A stretch of DNA of 64,000 nt from assembly GCA_017473265.1 (NCBI GenBank), contig JAFULQ010000021.1, positions 62,001 to 126,000 of the forward strand, in the 5' to 3' direction. A program made the position numbers and the translations under genes. The notes under the pieces were generated by a model that did not search any database, was not told the origin of the DNA, and was given only the letters and a program-made list of their open reading frames with translations. This DNA is from Erysipelotrichaceae bacterium (GTDB lineage Bacteria > Bacillota_I > Bacilli_A > Erysipelotrichales > Erysipelotrichaceae). The first letter of the stretch is position 1; every line of letters starts with the position of its first letter. This document shows positions 36,378 to 46,933 of the stretch, in pieces.

Positions 36378-37234
36378 CTTTCCCACTCCTTAATCTGATC
36401 ACACAAAGGTAATACCTGTAAATAATTCTCATAACGTATTTTAGAAATACGTCCATCCTCAACTGCTTGTTTAATTGCACAACCAGGCTCTTTCACATGT
36501 GTACAATCTCTAAAACGGCACGCATCTTCAATTTGAAAATCCAAAATACGTTCACGTAATTCACTTGATTTAATATAACCAAAATCCAATGATGAAAAGC
36601 CAGGAGTATCCGCAATCCAACCATCACACACTTTAAATAGTTCAACATGACGTGTTGTATGCTTACCTCTTCCTAAAGCTTTTGAAATCTCTTGTGTTTG
36701 TAATTGGAAATTTGGATCAATACGATTCAAAAACGAAGACTTACCAACACCAGATTGACCAGTTAACACACTCACTTTATCTTTAAATAAATCATGCATA
36801 TCAAATGTAGTATCTTTACCTGTAAGATATACACGATATCCACTATTACGATACTCATTCACTACTTCATTCAACAAAGCTTCATCCGCCAAATCTGTTT
36901 TCGTAATTAACAATACTGGTTCAATATTTTGATAACTAATCAAAAACAACAAGCGATCAACCAATGTATATGAAAAATCCGGTTCCTTTAATGACATCAC
37001 AATAATTGCTTGATCCACATTCGCAATCAAAGGACGCACTAAATAATTCTTTCTATCTAATATCTTTTGAATCAAATACTTTCCATCAACACACTCATAT
37101 AATACTTCATCAGAAACAACCGGCGATTCATTCTTACGCAACTTACCCATTGCAACCGCCAACACTTCTTGATGATCCTCAGTTAAAATTGTATATTGAT
37201 TTGAAACAATCTTAATAATTTTCCCTTGCTTCAT
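36374..37234 (-). CDS. rsgA: Ribosome small-subunit-dependent GTPase A
   Basis: A 286-residue circularly permuted GTPase for late 30S maturation. The OB domain is N-terminal; G4 LLITKTDL precedes G1 LTGQSGVGKSSFLN and G3 DTPGFSSLDFG. The C-terminal zinc finger is CRFRDCTHVKEPGC. The ATG at 37234 follows AGGAG; the longer reading extends into prkC. Confidence 0.97.
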   Translation of the reverse strand: MKQGKIIKIVSNQYTILTEDHQEVLAVAMGKLRKNESPVVSDEVLYECVDGKYLIQKILDRKNYLVRPLIANVDQAIIVMSLKEPDFSYTLVDRLLFLISYQNIEPVLLITKTDLADEALLNEVVNEYRNSGYRVYLTGKDTTFDMHDLFKDKVSVLTGQSGVGKSSFLNRIDPNFQLQTQEISKALGRGKHTTRHVELFKVCDGWIADTPGFSSLDFGYIKSSELRERILDFQIEDACRFRDCTHVKEPGCAIKQAVEDGRISKIRYENYLQVLPLCDQIKEWER

Positions 37235-37241
37235 ATGTCTC

Positions 37242-38951
37242 CTAATAATAATATAATTCAATATATGACTTCTTTGTTTGGGTATAGAAAGTACCAGCAC
37301 CCGGTTTCACACCCGTAACCACACCTTTAGTTACTTCCTCTTCCACCTTTTCACACTGCGTTTCTTCACCAATTAAAACGCCATTTTCATCATAAGTAGG
37401 AACCAATTCACAAACTTCTTTTGTAGGTACTTTTTCTTTAATTAATTTAACATCCGCACCTAATTCTTTTAATGTCTTCTTCGCTTCATCAATATCCATA
37501 CCCATAATACTATGTGGAATTTGGAACTCAGGATAAATCGTATACGTAATTACAATTTCCGTATAACGATTCGGATCTACTTTACTACCTGGCTCTAAAC
37601 TTTGAGCAGTTACTGTACCAGATTCTTTCGTAATATCCGCAACCGGATCTTTAACAATCTTAATATTTACACCCGCATCTAAGAATGCAGCTTCCACATC
37701 ATTAATATTTTCATTTTCAAAATTCGGCATAATATAATACGTACCTTCAGAAATCACCAATACTACCATAGTATTCTTTTCAACTTCTGAACTACTACCA
37801 GGTTTAGTATAAGCTACTAATCCTTTTTCAATATCATCCGTAATTTCATAAATTGGACTTGTAGAAACCGTTAAATCATAACTTTCCAACATTTCTGTTG
37901 CAGCTTCCACTGTTAAACGTGATACATCTGGAACTTCTACAATCTTAGGTCCAAAATCAAATCCACCATTTAAAATAATAATAAATCCAAACAAGAAACA
38001 ACCTAATGCTAAAATACCCGCAATAATGAAAGAATACATCATCTTCAAACGACGTTTTTCCTTCGGATTTTCTCCACGCATTTCTTTCACGACATCATCT
38101 TCTTGGAAAACAATTTTTGCTTCCTTCTTACGACTTGAATCCAAACAAGTTACCAAATCATCGTACATTTGTTGTGCACTTTGATAACGAGCTTCTTTAT
38201 TTTTAACAGTCGCTAAAGAAACAATATTTTCTACTGATTGAGGCAATGAAGGATTAAATTCACATACACTAGGAATTTCTTCACGCATATGTTTCAATGC
38301 CACTTGCACCGGCGCATCACCATGATATGGCACATCACCCGTTAACATTTCATAGAACACAATACCCAATGAATAAATATCACTTTGAGCAGTCGCACTT
38401 TCACCACGAGCCAATTCAGGAGCCAAATAGTGAACAGAACCAACGACTACATCCGTTTGAGTTAGTTGCACAGCATCCTGTGCCAATGCAATACCAAAGT
38501 CACTTAATTTAATCGTACCATCATCTTTTACTAAAACATTTTGAGATTTAATATCACGATGAATAATACCATTTTCATGCGCAGTACTAATTGCTGAAAC
38601 TAACTGTTTCATAATATTAACCGCTTCTTCTTTTTCTAAAGCACCACGTTTTTGTATAAGTTCTTTTAATGAAAGACCTTTTACATACTCCATCACAATA
38701 TAGTTTTTCTCATTGTCTTCTCCAACATCATATACTTCAACAATGTTTGGATGAGATAATTTTGTTGTCGCATTTGCTTCTCTTTGGAAACGTAATAAAG
38801 CCACAGGATCTTTCGCTAATTCACCACGAAGAATCTTAATCGCAACTTCACGGTTTAAAATCGTATCCACTGCTAAATAAACAGAAGCCATACCACCTTC
38901 ACCAATCAATTGCACTAACGCATAACGATTCGCAAGCAACTCATTCATCAT
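37242..38951 (-). CDS. prkC: PASTA-domain Ser/Thr protein kinase
   Basis: A 569-residue eukaryotic-type kinase. GEGGMASVYLA is the P-loop, HRDIKSQN the catalytic loop and SDFGIALA the metal loop. A basic juxtamembrane stretch leads to one TM segment (about residues 308-332), then three extracellular PASTA repeats that sense peptidoglycan fragments. The ATG at 38951 follows GGAGGTGA and overlaps the prpC end by 11 nt, the usual kinase-phosphatase coupling. Confidence 0.97.
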   Translation of the reverse strand: MMNELLANRYALVQLIGEGGMASVYLAVDTILNREVAIKILRGELAKDPVALLRFQREANATTKLSHPNIVEVYDVGEDNEKNYIVMEYVKGLSLKELIQKRGALEKEEAVNIMKQLVSAISTAHENGIIHRDIKSQNVLVKDDGTIKLSDFGIALAQDAVQLTQTDVVVGSVHYLAPELARGESATAQSDIYSLGIVFYEMLTGDVPYHGDAPVQVALKHMREEIPSVCEFNPSLPQSVENIVSLATVKNKEARYQSAQQMYDDLVTCLDSSRKKEAKIVFQEDDVVKEMRGENPKEKRRLKMMYSFIIAGILALGCFLFGFIIILNGGFDFGPKIVEVPDVSRLTVEAATEMLESYDLTVSTSPIYEITDDIEKGLVAYTKPGSSSEVEKNTMVVLVISEGTYYIMPNFENENINDVEAAFLDAGVNIKIVKDPVADITKESGTVTAQSLEPGSKVDPNRYTEIVITYTIYPEFQIPHSIMGMDIDEAKKTLKELGADVKLIKEKVPTKEVCELVPTYDENGVLIGEETQCEKVEEEVTKGVVTGVKPGAGTFYTQTKKSYIELYYY

Positions 38952-39696
38952 GTGACTCACCTCCATTCAAATCCACAACAATTACAGTAACATTGTCATA
39001 ACCACCAGCATCATTGGCTGCTTGTACTAAACGTTGTGTTTTTGTATGAATATGTAAACGTTGATCTTTTAAAATATTATTAATTAATCGTTCATCAACA
39101 TAACCATGTAAACCATCAGAACACAATAAAACACTTTGCACACTTTCTTCTACATCAAAAATATCTACTTCAATCGCTTTCCAAATACCAATGGCATTGG
39201 TAATCACATGACGTTGTGGATGATGCAATGCTTCTTGAATACTTATTTGACCAAGTTGCACCAAATTCGCAACATATGTATGATCACTAGTAATCGCACG
39301 CATCGAACGATTTTTATATAAAGCATACGCACGAGAATCTCCAACATTCGCAACCAATGTACCATATTTACACTTTAATAATGCCACTAAAGTTGTACCC
39401 ATACCTTTATATTCACTTGTTTTTTGCGCTTTTTTATACACTAAATCATTAGTAGATACAATACTGGTATATAACCATGCTTTCGCATCTTCTAAATCAA
39501 GAAAATCTTCATTATCTTCAAATTTAGATAACATATGCTTAATAGCCAATGAACTTGCCACTTCACCATGACTTGCTCCACCAACACCATCACAAACAAT
39601 CGCTAACAAATCGCCACGATGATTTTCACAGACATTATACGCATCTTGATTTGATTCTCTAGTTTTACCTTGATCCGTTAATCCTGAATATCTCAT
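38941..39696 (-). CDS. prpC: PP2C-type Ser/Thr protein phosphatase (PrpC/Stp)
   Basis: A 251-residue metal-dependent phosphatase that reverses PrkC. SNQDAYNV, AIVCDGVGGASHGE, ANVGDSRAY, LCSDGLHGYV and GGYDNVTVIVVDL provide the metal-binding aspartates. Its start overlaps the rlmN stop by 4 nt. Confidence 0.97.
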   Translation of the reverse strand: MRYSGLTDQGKTRESNQDAYNVCENHRGDLLAIVCDGVGGASHGEVASSLAIKHMLSKFEDNEDFLDLEDAKAWLYTSIVSTNDLVYKKAQKTSEYKGMGTTLVALLKCKYGTLVANVGDSRAYALYKNRSMRAITSDHTYVANLVQLGQISIQEALHHPQRHVITNAIGIWKAIEVDIFDVEESVQSVLLCSDGLHGYVDERLINNILKDQRLHIHTKTQRLVQAANDAGGYDNVTVIVVDLNGGESHDE

Positions 39697-40736
39697 TTCG
39701 ACTTGCTCCTTTCATATTTCGCACGCAATTGTCCACATGCCGCATCAATATCCACACCATGTTTTTGACGAAGTGTACAACGCACACCTAATTTCATTAA
39801 TTTATCATAGAAAATCATAGCCCCTTTATCATCGACTGTTTGGAAACCATGTTCATCTACTTGATTGTAAGGAATTAAATTCACAAATACATCAAATCCA
39901 CGTGTTAATTGTGCCAATTGTTTTGCACATGCATCTGTATCATTTTTTCCTTTCAATAATATGTATTCGAAACCTAATCTACGATTGTTAATACTTGCAT
40001 AATAACGTAAAGCATCCATCAATTCACTTAAAGGATACGCTTTATTAATTGGCATAATTTCATTACGCAATTCATCATTTGGTGCATGTAAAGAAATCGC
40101 TAAATTAAATTGTGTTTGTTCATCCGCAAATCTACGAATTTGTGGAGCTAATCCACAAGTAGAAATGGTAATATGACGAGCACCAATACCTAAACCACGA
40201 TCATGATTCACAGTTCTACAGAAGTTTAATACATTATCATAGTTATCAAATGGTTCACCAGTACCCATAATAACAATATGCGATACACGATCACCAGTTT
40301 CATCCAAATCCTTTTGTACTTCAAGAATTTGTTGAACCATCTCACCACTTGTTAAATCTCTTTGTTTCTTTAACAAGCCACTGGCACAAAATTTACATCC
40401 CATATTACAACCTACTTGGCTAGTTACACAAACACATTTACCATAATTATAAATCATTAATACCGTTTCAACACTTGAACCATCTTCTAATTCAAATAGA
40501 TATTTTCGTGTTCCATCTTGAGCAATTTGACAAGATAACTTTTTCAAAGGTTTTGCTGAAAAATCTTTCTCCAACTCTTCTTTCATGACTAAAGAGATGT
40601 CACTCATATCTTCGAAACTTGACACCCTTTTACGATATAACCATTGGAAAATTTGATTTCCACGATACTTTTTCCAACCCTTATCTAGAACCATTTGTTC
40701 CATTTGCTCATAATTAAAATCATATATTGACTTCAT
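39693..40736 (-). CDS. rlmN: 23S rRNA/tRNA (adenine-C2)-methyltransferase
   Basis: A 347-residue radical SAM enzyme that methylates A2503 of 23S rRNA and A37 of some tRNAs. The cluster motif is CNMGCKFCASG, with MGTGEPFDNYD and ISTCGLAP after it; the C-terminal catalytic cysteine is in GVDIDAACGQLRA. Confidence 0.97.
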   Translation of the reverse strand: MKSIYDFNYEQMEQMVLDKGWKKYRGNQIFQWLYRKRVSSFEDMSDISLVMKEELEKDFSAKPLKKLSCQIAQDGTRKYLFELEDGSSVETVLMIYNYGKCVCVTSQVGCNMGCKFCASGLLKKQRDLTSGEMVQQILEVQKDLDETGDRVSHIVIMGTGEPFDNYDNVLNFCRTVNHDRGLGIGARHITISTCGLAPQIRRFADEQTQFNLAISLHAPNDELRNEIMPINKAYPLSELMDALRYYASINNRRLGFEYILLKGKNDTDACAKQLAQLTRGFDVFVNLIPYNQVDEHGFQTVDDKGAMIFYDKLMKLGVRCTLRQKHGVDIDAACGQLRAKYERSKSK

Positions 40737-40759
40737 AAAACACCACCATATCTATAATA

Positions 40760-42007
40760 CTACATTTTACCACTTTTTACTAACTTCGCCATATAAAAGC
40801 CATCCGTATCATACTCATAAGGGAAATAACTTCTTTCTGATACTAATGTAAACTCTTCATGACGCTTTAAGAAACTCTCAATTTGTTTCTCATTTTCTTT
40901 TTTATTTAATGTACAAGTACTATATACCAGTACTCCATTCTCTTTACAAACCATCGCAGCTGTATCTAATAATTGTTTTTGTAAAGCTACGATTTCATCA
41001 AGATTTTCAGGTTGAATACGCAACTTCAAATCTGGTTTTTGTCCTAAAACACCTAAACCACTACAAGGCGCATCCAATACCACTTTATCAAAAGTTTCAT
41101 CTAATTCATGACACTTAGTCGCATCCATGCATTTCGCTTCAATGATGGAAATCCCATGCTTTTCAACACCCTTTTTAATCAATTCCACACGATGTTGATG
41201 AATATCCAAGCAAACAATACGACCCATATTTTTCATCATTTGAGCCATCTGAATTCCCTTTGTACCAGGTGCTGCACACATATCCAAAATAGAATCACTG
41301 ACTTGAGGATCCACTAAACAAGCCACCATTTGACTCGCTTCATCTTGAATCGAAACCTTACCTGTTTTAAACTCTTCACTATCTAACAAATTTCCATCAT
41401 AATACAAAGCATTAGGAGCTAATTTACCATTAGTAAACAATGGATTTTTTAACAACTCTTCTTTACTTGTTAATAAAGGATTCACTCTAGCTACCATCGG
41501 TTTAACAAGCAATGAATATTCACACAATTGTTTTGTAATATTCCATCCATAATGCGCTTTCCACATACGTACCAACCATTCAGGATGCGAAGTCATAATC
41601 GACAATTTCTTAAACTCATCACCCTCAACTTCTCTAAAACCATTACGAACCACATTACGCAATACCGCATTTACTAAAGAACTATAACTACCCTTCGCAA
41701 TTTTCTTACTAATATTTACCGCATCATTAATACAAGCATACGCTGGAATTTTATCCAACTTCCATAATTGGTATACACTCATATCCAATAAAATCGCAAT
41801 CTCTTTACTTACCTTTTTATTCACTAAATAATCCCATTGATAACGTACATAATATTGATTTTGTAAGGTGCCATATACCAATTGAGTAATCAATGCAACT
41901 TCTTGCTTAGAAGCATGTGAAAAACGATTACGCATCAACAAAGACGCATAACCATCTTCCAATAATACTTGTTTTAACACTAAAAACGCTTCTTGTCTTT
42001 CATTCAT
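40760..42007 (-). CDS. rsmB: 16S rRNA (cytosine-C5)-methyltransferase
   Basis: A 415-residue enzyme that methylates C967 of 16S rRNA. An N-terminal NusB-like helical domain (about residues 1-130) precedes the SAM domain with DMCAAPGTKGIQMA, DAPCSGLGVLG and the catalytic CTLNKKENE region. In related genomes fmt usually lies between priA and rsmB; here it is absent. Confidence 0.96.
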   Translation of the reverse strand: MNERQEAFLVLKQVLLEDGYASLLMRNRFSHASKQEVALITQLVYGTLQNQYYVRYQWDYLVNKKVSKEIAILLDMSVYQLWKLDKIPAYACINDAVNISKKIAKGSYSSLVNAVLRNVVRNGFREVEGDEFKKLSIMTSHPEWLVRMWKAHYGWNITKQLCEYSLLVKPMVARVNPLLTSKEELLKNPLFTNGKLAPNALYYDGNLLDSEEFKTGKVSIQDEASQMVACLVDPQVSDSILDMCAAPGTKGIQMAQMMKNMGRIVCLDIHQHRVELIKKGVEKHGISIIEAKCMDATKCHELDETFDKVVLDAPCSGLGVLGQKPDLKLRIQPENLDEIVALQKQLLDTAAMVCKENGVLVYSTCTLNKKENEKQIESFLKRHEEFTLVSERSYFPYEYDTDGFYMAKLVKSGKM

Positions 42008-42017
42008 ATATAAACCT

Positions 42018-44165
42018 CTAATCTAAAAACAGCGGATTCACATCAATCGCAACTTTTACCTTACGATTTGGATAACTAGCATACCACATATGTACCCATT
42101 GTCTCATATCTTCTAAATTCTTAGAACGCAATAATACTCGATAACGATATAAATCCTGCTTCTTCAACAATTCACTAGGACCCAATACCGAAATTCCTTT
42201 ATCCACAAACCAAGATTTAATTTCAAACGCTTCTTGCGATACCACATTTTGTTCCAAACTTGATACTACAATGGAAACAAAATAGGAATATGGTGGATAT
42301 TGACCCAAATGACGATATTGCATTTCTTGTCTAAAGAACGCAACATAATCTTGTTTACTTGCTGTATGCATCACATAATGCGACGCATCATAGGCTTGTA
42401 AAATAACTTTACCTTCATCCGTTCCTCTACCACTTCTACCACTTGCTTGTACTAAATAATCAAAGGTAATCTCCACACAACGATAATCACTATGACTTAA
42501 TAAGGCATCTGCTTGCAAAATACCAACCAAAGTCACATTTGGATAATCCAATCCCTTAGAAATCATCTGTGTACCTACTAATATATCAGCCTCTTGACGT
42601 TCAAAAGCACTCAACACCTTTTCATGAGCACCCTTTTTACGAGATACATCCGCATCCATACGTAAAATTCTAGCTTGTGGAAATAAACGTTGTACTTCTT
42701 CTTCTAGTCTTTGCGTACCCACACCCAAAAATCTCCAACTTTTACTATGACAACTTGGACAAATTGGATTAGCCGAAAAACTTTCACCACAAATATGACA
42801 CTTCAATACATGATCATCTTTATGATAACTCAATGCTACATCACAATGTGGACACTTCATCACATGCGCACACTCTGTACAACGTAAAATCGGCGTATAC
42901 CCTCTACGATTCAATAATAGAATGGCTTGTTTACCATTTGCCAAACATTCTTTCAACGATTGATATAACGTACTAGAAATAATATCATTCCCTTTACGCA
43001 TCTCTTTACTCATATCAACAATTTCACAGGTAGGCAAATCCCCATATACTCTACGCGTTAAACTAACTAAATGATACACCCCTTTTAAAGCTCTGGCATA
43101 AGACTCTAAGGATGGTGTAGCACTACCCAATACCAATTTCGCACCATGATACTTCGCACGTTCAATCGCAATATCACGACAATGATAACGAGGCACAGAA
43201 TCTTGTTTATAAGAGGCATCATGCTCTTCATCCACTATAATTAAACCCAAGTTAGAAAATGGCATAAAAATGCTTGAACGTGTTCCTACAACAATAGAAA
43301 CCTCATTCTTTCTAACTCGTTGATATTGTTCATACTTCTCTTGATCATTCAATCCAGAATGATAAATCGCCACCTGATGACCAAAACGACGTTGTACACG
43401 TTTCACCATTTGCGGTGTCAAAGATATTTCAGGTACCAAGATTAATACCTGCTCATGATTACGAATCACTTTATCCGCCAACTGCAAATAAATTTCTGTC
43501 TTCCCACTACCTGTAATCCCATGCAACAAGCAAATAGCATCACTTGCACACACTTCATCAAAAGCTTTTTGTTGATAAGCAGTTAAAGCCAATGGTTTTT
43601 CTAATTGTTCAAAAACCCCAACTTTCGCTTCCACTTCTTTTTCAACTAAACAAATAGCACCCGATAACAATAAATTCTTAAATGCCGAAATTGATACACT
43701 ACGCATATCTTTACGTAATACATCCCCATTACGACACATATCCAATAATTCGATTTGTTTTTTCGTTAACCCTTCTACATCTTTAACAAAATGCACAAAG
43801 ATATCTTTCTTAATATTTCCACTACTACTTTTTGGCTTTAATTTATTTGGTAACATCGCTTGATAACAACTAATCACCGTACTCAATGTTTGATACGCCA
43901 TCCACTTACCTAAATCCATTAATTCTGAATTAAAAATAGGTTCTACATCAATTACATTTAAAATACTTTTCAATTGATACCCACACTCTTGTTCATACGC
44001 AAAACGATCTTGAATCACTTCCACATGATCCACAAAGGCTACCAATGTTTGATTACCAAATCCAACAGACACACGCATACCTGCTTGCACATCAAAAGAC
44101 CTACAATCGTAGGTAAATGTTTGATTTAAACGTGCATGCTCCATCCATACGTGTGCAATTCTCAT
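42018..44165 (-). CDS. priA: Primosomal replication restart helicase PriA
   Basis: A 715-residue superfamily 2 helicase. Walker A LLHGITGSGKTEIYL, DEEHDASYKQD, and the zinc cysteine set CTECAHVMKCPHC with CHICGESF and CPSCHS are evident; helicase C-terminal motifs follow (QASGRSGRG). The ATG at 44165 follows GGGTGG. It restarts stalled replication forks. Confidence 0.96.
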   Translation of the reverse strand: MRIAHVWMEHARLNQTFTYDCRSFDVQAGMRVSVGFGNQTLVAFVDHVEVIQDRFAYEQECGYQLKSILNVIDVEPIFNSELMDLGKWMAYQTLSTVISCYQAMLPNKLKPKSSSGNIKKDIFVHFVKDVEGLTKKQIELLDMCRNGDVLRKDMRSVSISAFKNLLLSGAICLVEKEVEAKVGVFEQLEKPLALTAYQQKAFDEVCASDAICLLHGITGSGKTEIYLQLADKVIRNHEQVLILVPEISLTPQMVKRVQRRFGHQVAIYHSGLNDQEKYEQYQRVRKNEVSIVVGTRSSIFMPFSNLGLIIVDEEHDASYKQDSVPRYHCRDIAIERAKYHGAKLVLGSATPSLESYARALKGVYHLVSLTRRVYGDLPTCEIVDMSKEMRKGNDIISSTLYQSLKECLANGKQAILLLNRRGYTPILRCTECAHVMKCPHCDVALSYHKDDHVLKCHICGESFSANPICPSCHSKSWRFLGVGTQRLEEEVQRLFPQARILRMDADVSRKKGAHEKVLSAFERQEADILVGTQMISKGLDYPNVTLVGILQADALLSHSDYRCVEITFDYLVQASGRSGRGTDEGKVILQAYDASHYVMHTASKQDYVAFFRQEMQYRHLGQYPPYSYFVSIVVSSLEQNVVSQEAFEIKSWFVDKGISVLGPSELLKKQDLYRYRVLLRSKNLEDMRQWVHMWYASYPNRKVKVAIDVNPLFLD

Positions 44166-44190
44166 AAAACCACCCATACTATTCTAACAT

Positions 44191-44217
44191 AAAAAAATCG
44201 ACATAAAAGTCGATTTT
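44191..44217 (-). terminator. Terminator-like hairpin between gmk and priA
   Basis: AAAATCGAC-ATAAAA-GTCGATTTT with A-run on the left. It ends exactly at the gmk stop and may partly separate gmk from priA. Confidence 0.8.
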
Positions 44218-44776
44218 ACATATGATTCTTAATAATAGCTGTAATAATATCCGCAGCCTCTTGTACATTTTCATTACATACTACATAACGATAATGTGAA
44301 ATTAAATTCATTTCACGAGAAGCCTTAGCCAAACGTTGTTGAACAATTTCTTCAGCCTCAGTACGTCTACCACGAATACGTCTTTCCAATTCTTCCATAC
44401 TAGGTGGAACAATGAAAATTGTTAACGCATCTGGACATTTTTGTTTAACTTGTACAGCACCTTCAACTTCAATTTCTAATAAAACGTTTTTCCCCATATT
44501 ACGTAAACGTTCTACAGCCTCTAATGGTGTACCATAATAGTTACCAACAAACTCCGTCCACTCTAATAATTCCCCTTTACCGATAGCCTCTTCAAAGCGA
44601 TCTCTAGTAGTGAAATAGTAGTCAATACCATCTCTTTCACCAGGTCTTTTGTTACGAGTTGTCATAGAAATAGAATACGCTAAATTCAATTTAGGATTAT
44701 CAAAAAATGCATCTCTAACCGTTCCTTTTCCAACTCCACTAGGTCCACTTAAAATGATCAACAAACCTCTGCTCAT
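44216..44776 (-). CDS. gmk: Guanylate kinase
   Basis: A 186-residue enzyme making GDP from GMP. LSGPSGVGKGTV is the P-loop; SMTTRNKRPGERDGIDYYF and LEIEVEGAVQVK follow in the usual order. The ATG at 44776 is preceded by GGGAGTGAGGG. No rpoZ is found between it and priA, unlike the Bacillus order. Confidence 0.97.
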   Translation of the reverse strand: MSRGLLIILSGPSGVGKGTVRDAFFDNPKLNLAYSISMTTRNKRPGERDGIDYYFTTRDRFEEAIGKGELLEWTEFVGNYYGTPLEAVERLRNMGKNVLLEIEVEGAVQVKQKCPDALTIFIVPPSMEELERRIRGRRTEAEEIVQQRLAKASREMNLISHYRYVVCNENVQEAADIITAIIKNHM

Positions 44777-44870
44777 ATTATCCCTCACTCCCTTTTAATA
44801 ATCATAATAATTTTAAAATGTAATGTCAATGATTCATGCTATAATAATACTCGAAACAGGAGGTATCCCT

Positions 44871-46517
44871 ATGGCATTTGATGGAATCTTTTTAAAACAA
44901 ATTACAAGCCAATTACAAGACTATATACCTTGTAAAATCAATCGTATTCATCAAGTATCCGATACAGAATTACTATTCCAATTACGCCATGAGCGCACAA
45001 AATATCAATTATTAATATCTGCTCATTCATTATACAATCGTATCAATATTACAAACTTAAACTACCCTACACCTGAAATTCCAAGTAACTTTATTATGTT
45101 ACTAAGAAAATACTTAGAAGGTGGTTTATTAGTCAATATTACCCAAGGTGGATTAGATCGTTATTTAGACTTAGAAATTAGTACATATAACGAATTAGGT
45201 GATCGTATTATTTGTCATTTATATGTAGAACTTATGGGTAAATATGCGAATGTGATTTTAGTAAATAATGAAGGTAAAATCTTAGATGCCTTAAAACGCA
45301 TCCCACCATTTGAAAATAATAAACGCATCATTCAACCAGGTGCTAAATTTACCTTTACTCAACCACAAACAGGACAAACAAATCCTTTTGAGGCAACTAC
45401 ATATGATGAAAACATTCCTTTAACCCATCAATTTGAAGGATTTTCACCATTATTAAGCAAAGAAATTGAATATCGTATTCATCATGGACAAACATTTGTA
45501 GAGATTATGCAAGAAATCCAAAACTCTACACATGTTTATATTACTGAACACAAAAATCAAACATATTTCCATTGTATTCCTTTATTACAATTTGAAACAG
45601 AATGTACACAATATCCATTACAAGAAGGATTAGATCATCTATACTACGAAAAAGAAGAAAAAGATCGTATCCGCCAACAAACAGGTGACCTATTCAAATT
45701 TGTACGTAGAGAAATTAAGAAATACACAGGAAAAATTCATAAGTTAGAAGATGCTTTAGAAGAAGCCTTAAATTCAGATCATTGGAAAGAAAAAGGTGAT
45801 TTACTCTACACCTATCAATACCAAGTCAAAAAAGGTATGACCCAAATTTCTTTACCATCTTTTATAACTGGTGAAGATATTATCATTCCTCTAGATCCAA
45901 AACTAGACGCAAAACAGAATGCAAAGAAATGCTTCCAAAAATATACCAAAGGAAGAAATGGAAAAATCTATATCCAAGAACAAATTGACCTAGCAAAAAC
46001 TGAACTTGAATACTTCCAAAATTTAGAATATCAACTAACCATTGCAAATTTTAATGATGCGAAAGAAATTCAACAAGAATTAGCACAAAATGGTTATGTC
46101 AAAGCCCAAGTAAGTAAAATTCGTAAAAAGAAAAAAGAAGTTGCGCCAAACTTTAATGAAACAACTTCCCCTAATGGATATACTATCTATTATGGAAAAA
46201 ACAACTTACAAAATGAGTACATTACCTTTAAGAAAGCTAGAAAACAAGATTTATGGTTCCATGTTAAAGATATGCATGGTTCCCACCTTATTTTACAAGC
46301 AGATAATCCACAAGAAGAAGATATTCGCTTTGCGGCTATGCTAGCAGCCTATCATTCTAGTGGTAAAGATTCTTCAAGTATTCCCGTAAACTATTGCCCT
46401 GTGAAAAATCTAAAGAAGATTCCAGGAGGCAAAACGGGTATGGTCACAATGTCTAGTTATAAAACCATTTATATCGATATTACACCAGAATTTATAGAAA
46501 AAATGCGAGCTAAATAG
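44871..46517 (+). CDS. rqcH: NFACT protein RqcH (Rqc2 homologue; FbpA family)
   Basis: A 548-residue protein. NFACT-N is N-terminal (FDGIFLKQITSQLQ), then two coiled-coil stretches (about 280-310 and 370-430), and the C-terminal NFACT-R domain with KQDLWFHVKDMHGSHLIL. RqcH recruits tRNA-Ala to obstructed 50S subunits and adds alanine tails for degradation. The ATG at 44871 has a perfect AGGAGG. It is divergent from gmk, as its homologue yloA is close to gmk in Bacillus. Confidence 0.95.
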   Translation: MAFDGIFLKQITSQLQDYIPCKINRIHQVSDTELLFQLRHERTKYQLLISAHSLYNRINITNLNYPTPEIPSNFIMLLRKYLEGGLLVNITQGGLDRYLDLEISTYNELGDRIICHLYVELMGKYANVILVNNEGKILDALKRIPPFENNKRIIQPGAKFTFTQPQTGQTNPFEATTYDENIPLTHQFEGFSPLLSKEIEYRIHHGQTFVEIMQEIQNSTHVYITEHKNQTYFHCIPLLQFETECTQYPLQEGLDHLYYEKEEKDRIRQQTGDLFKFVRREIKKYTGKIHKLEDALEEALNSDHWKEKGDLLYTYQYQVKKGMTQISLPSFITGEDIIIPLDPKLDAKQNAKKCFQKYTKGRNGKIYIQEQIDLAKTELEYFQNLEYQLTIANFNDAKEIQQELAQNGYVKAQVSKIRKKKKEVAPNFNETTSPNGYTIYYGKNNLQNEYITFKKARKQDLWFHVKDMHGSHLILQADNPQEEDIRFAAMLAAYHSSGKDSSSIPVNYCPVKNLKKIPGGKTGMVTMSSYKTIYIDITPEFIEKMRAK

Positions 46518-46526
46518 CTCGCATTT
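46501..46526. terminator. Bidirectional terminator between rqcH and the convergent membrane-protein gene
   Basis: AAATGCGAGCT-AAAT-AGCTCGCATTT, a perfect 11-bp stem with A residues on the left and T residues on the right. It overlaps the ends of both genes. Confidence 0.88.
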
Positions 46527-46923
46527 ATTGTTCACCTCTTGTTTGGAAAATCGCTAATACATCATAAGCAATCACTGGAACTAAGAAAATACTTCCTAAT
46601 GCCCAACAACCTAATAAAACTGGAATCCACATAATAATAGATACAATAATCCAAGTTCTTCTTGTTTTAATATAATCCCAATATACAAATAATCCATTCG
46701 CAATACCACTTAAAGAAATAGGTAAAACCAATAAATATAATAAACGGAATGACTTAATAAATTCTTTAATTTCTTCAATAGTATACGCTACCCCTTCTTT
46801 GGCTAAAGCATCTTGCATAACTTCAACTGAAGGAATAGAAAATGATAAAAAGATTCCCAATAATAAACCTACAATTAACATACCTAAAATCCAGCGTAAA
46901 TGATGTACAAAATTATACTTCAT
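46525..46923 (-). CDS. Small membrane protein of unknown function
   Basis: A 132-residue protein with four hydrophobic segments (about residues 10-29, 54-73, 88-105 and 107-124). No named domain recognised. It follows cls by 10 bp on the same strand, so the two are probably cotranscribed. Confidence 0.7.
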   Translation of the reverse strand: MKYNFVHHLRWILGMLIVGLLLGIFLSFSIPSVEVMQDALAKEGVAYTIEEIKEFIKSFRLLYLLVLPISLSGIANGLFVYWDYIKTRRTWIIVSIIMWIPVLLGCWALGSIFLVPVIAYDVLAIFQTRGEQ

Positions 46924-46933
46924 AAAAAACCTC

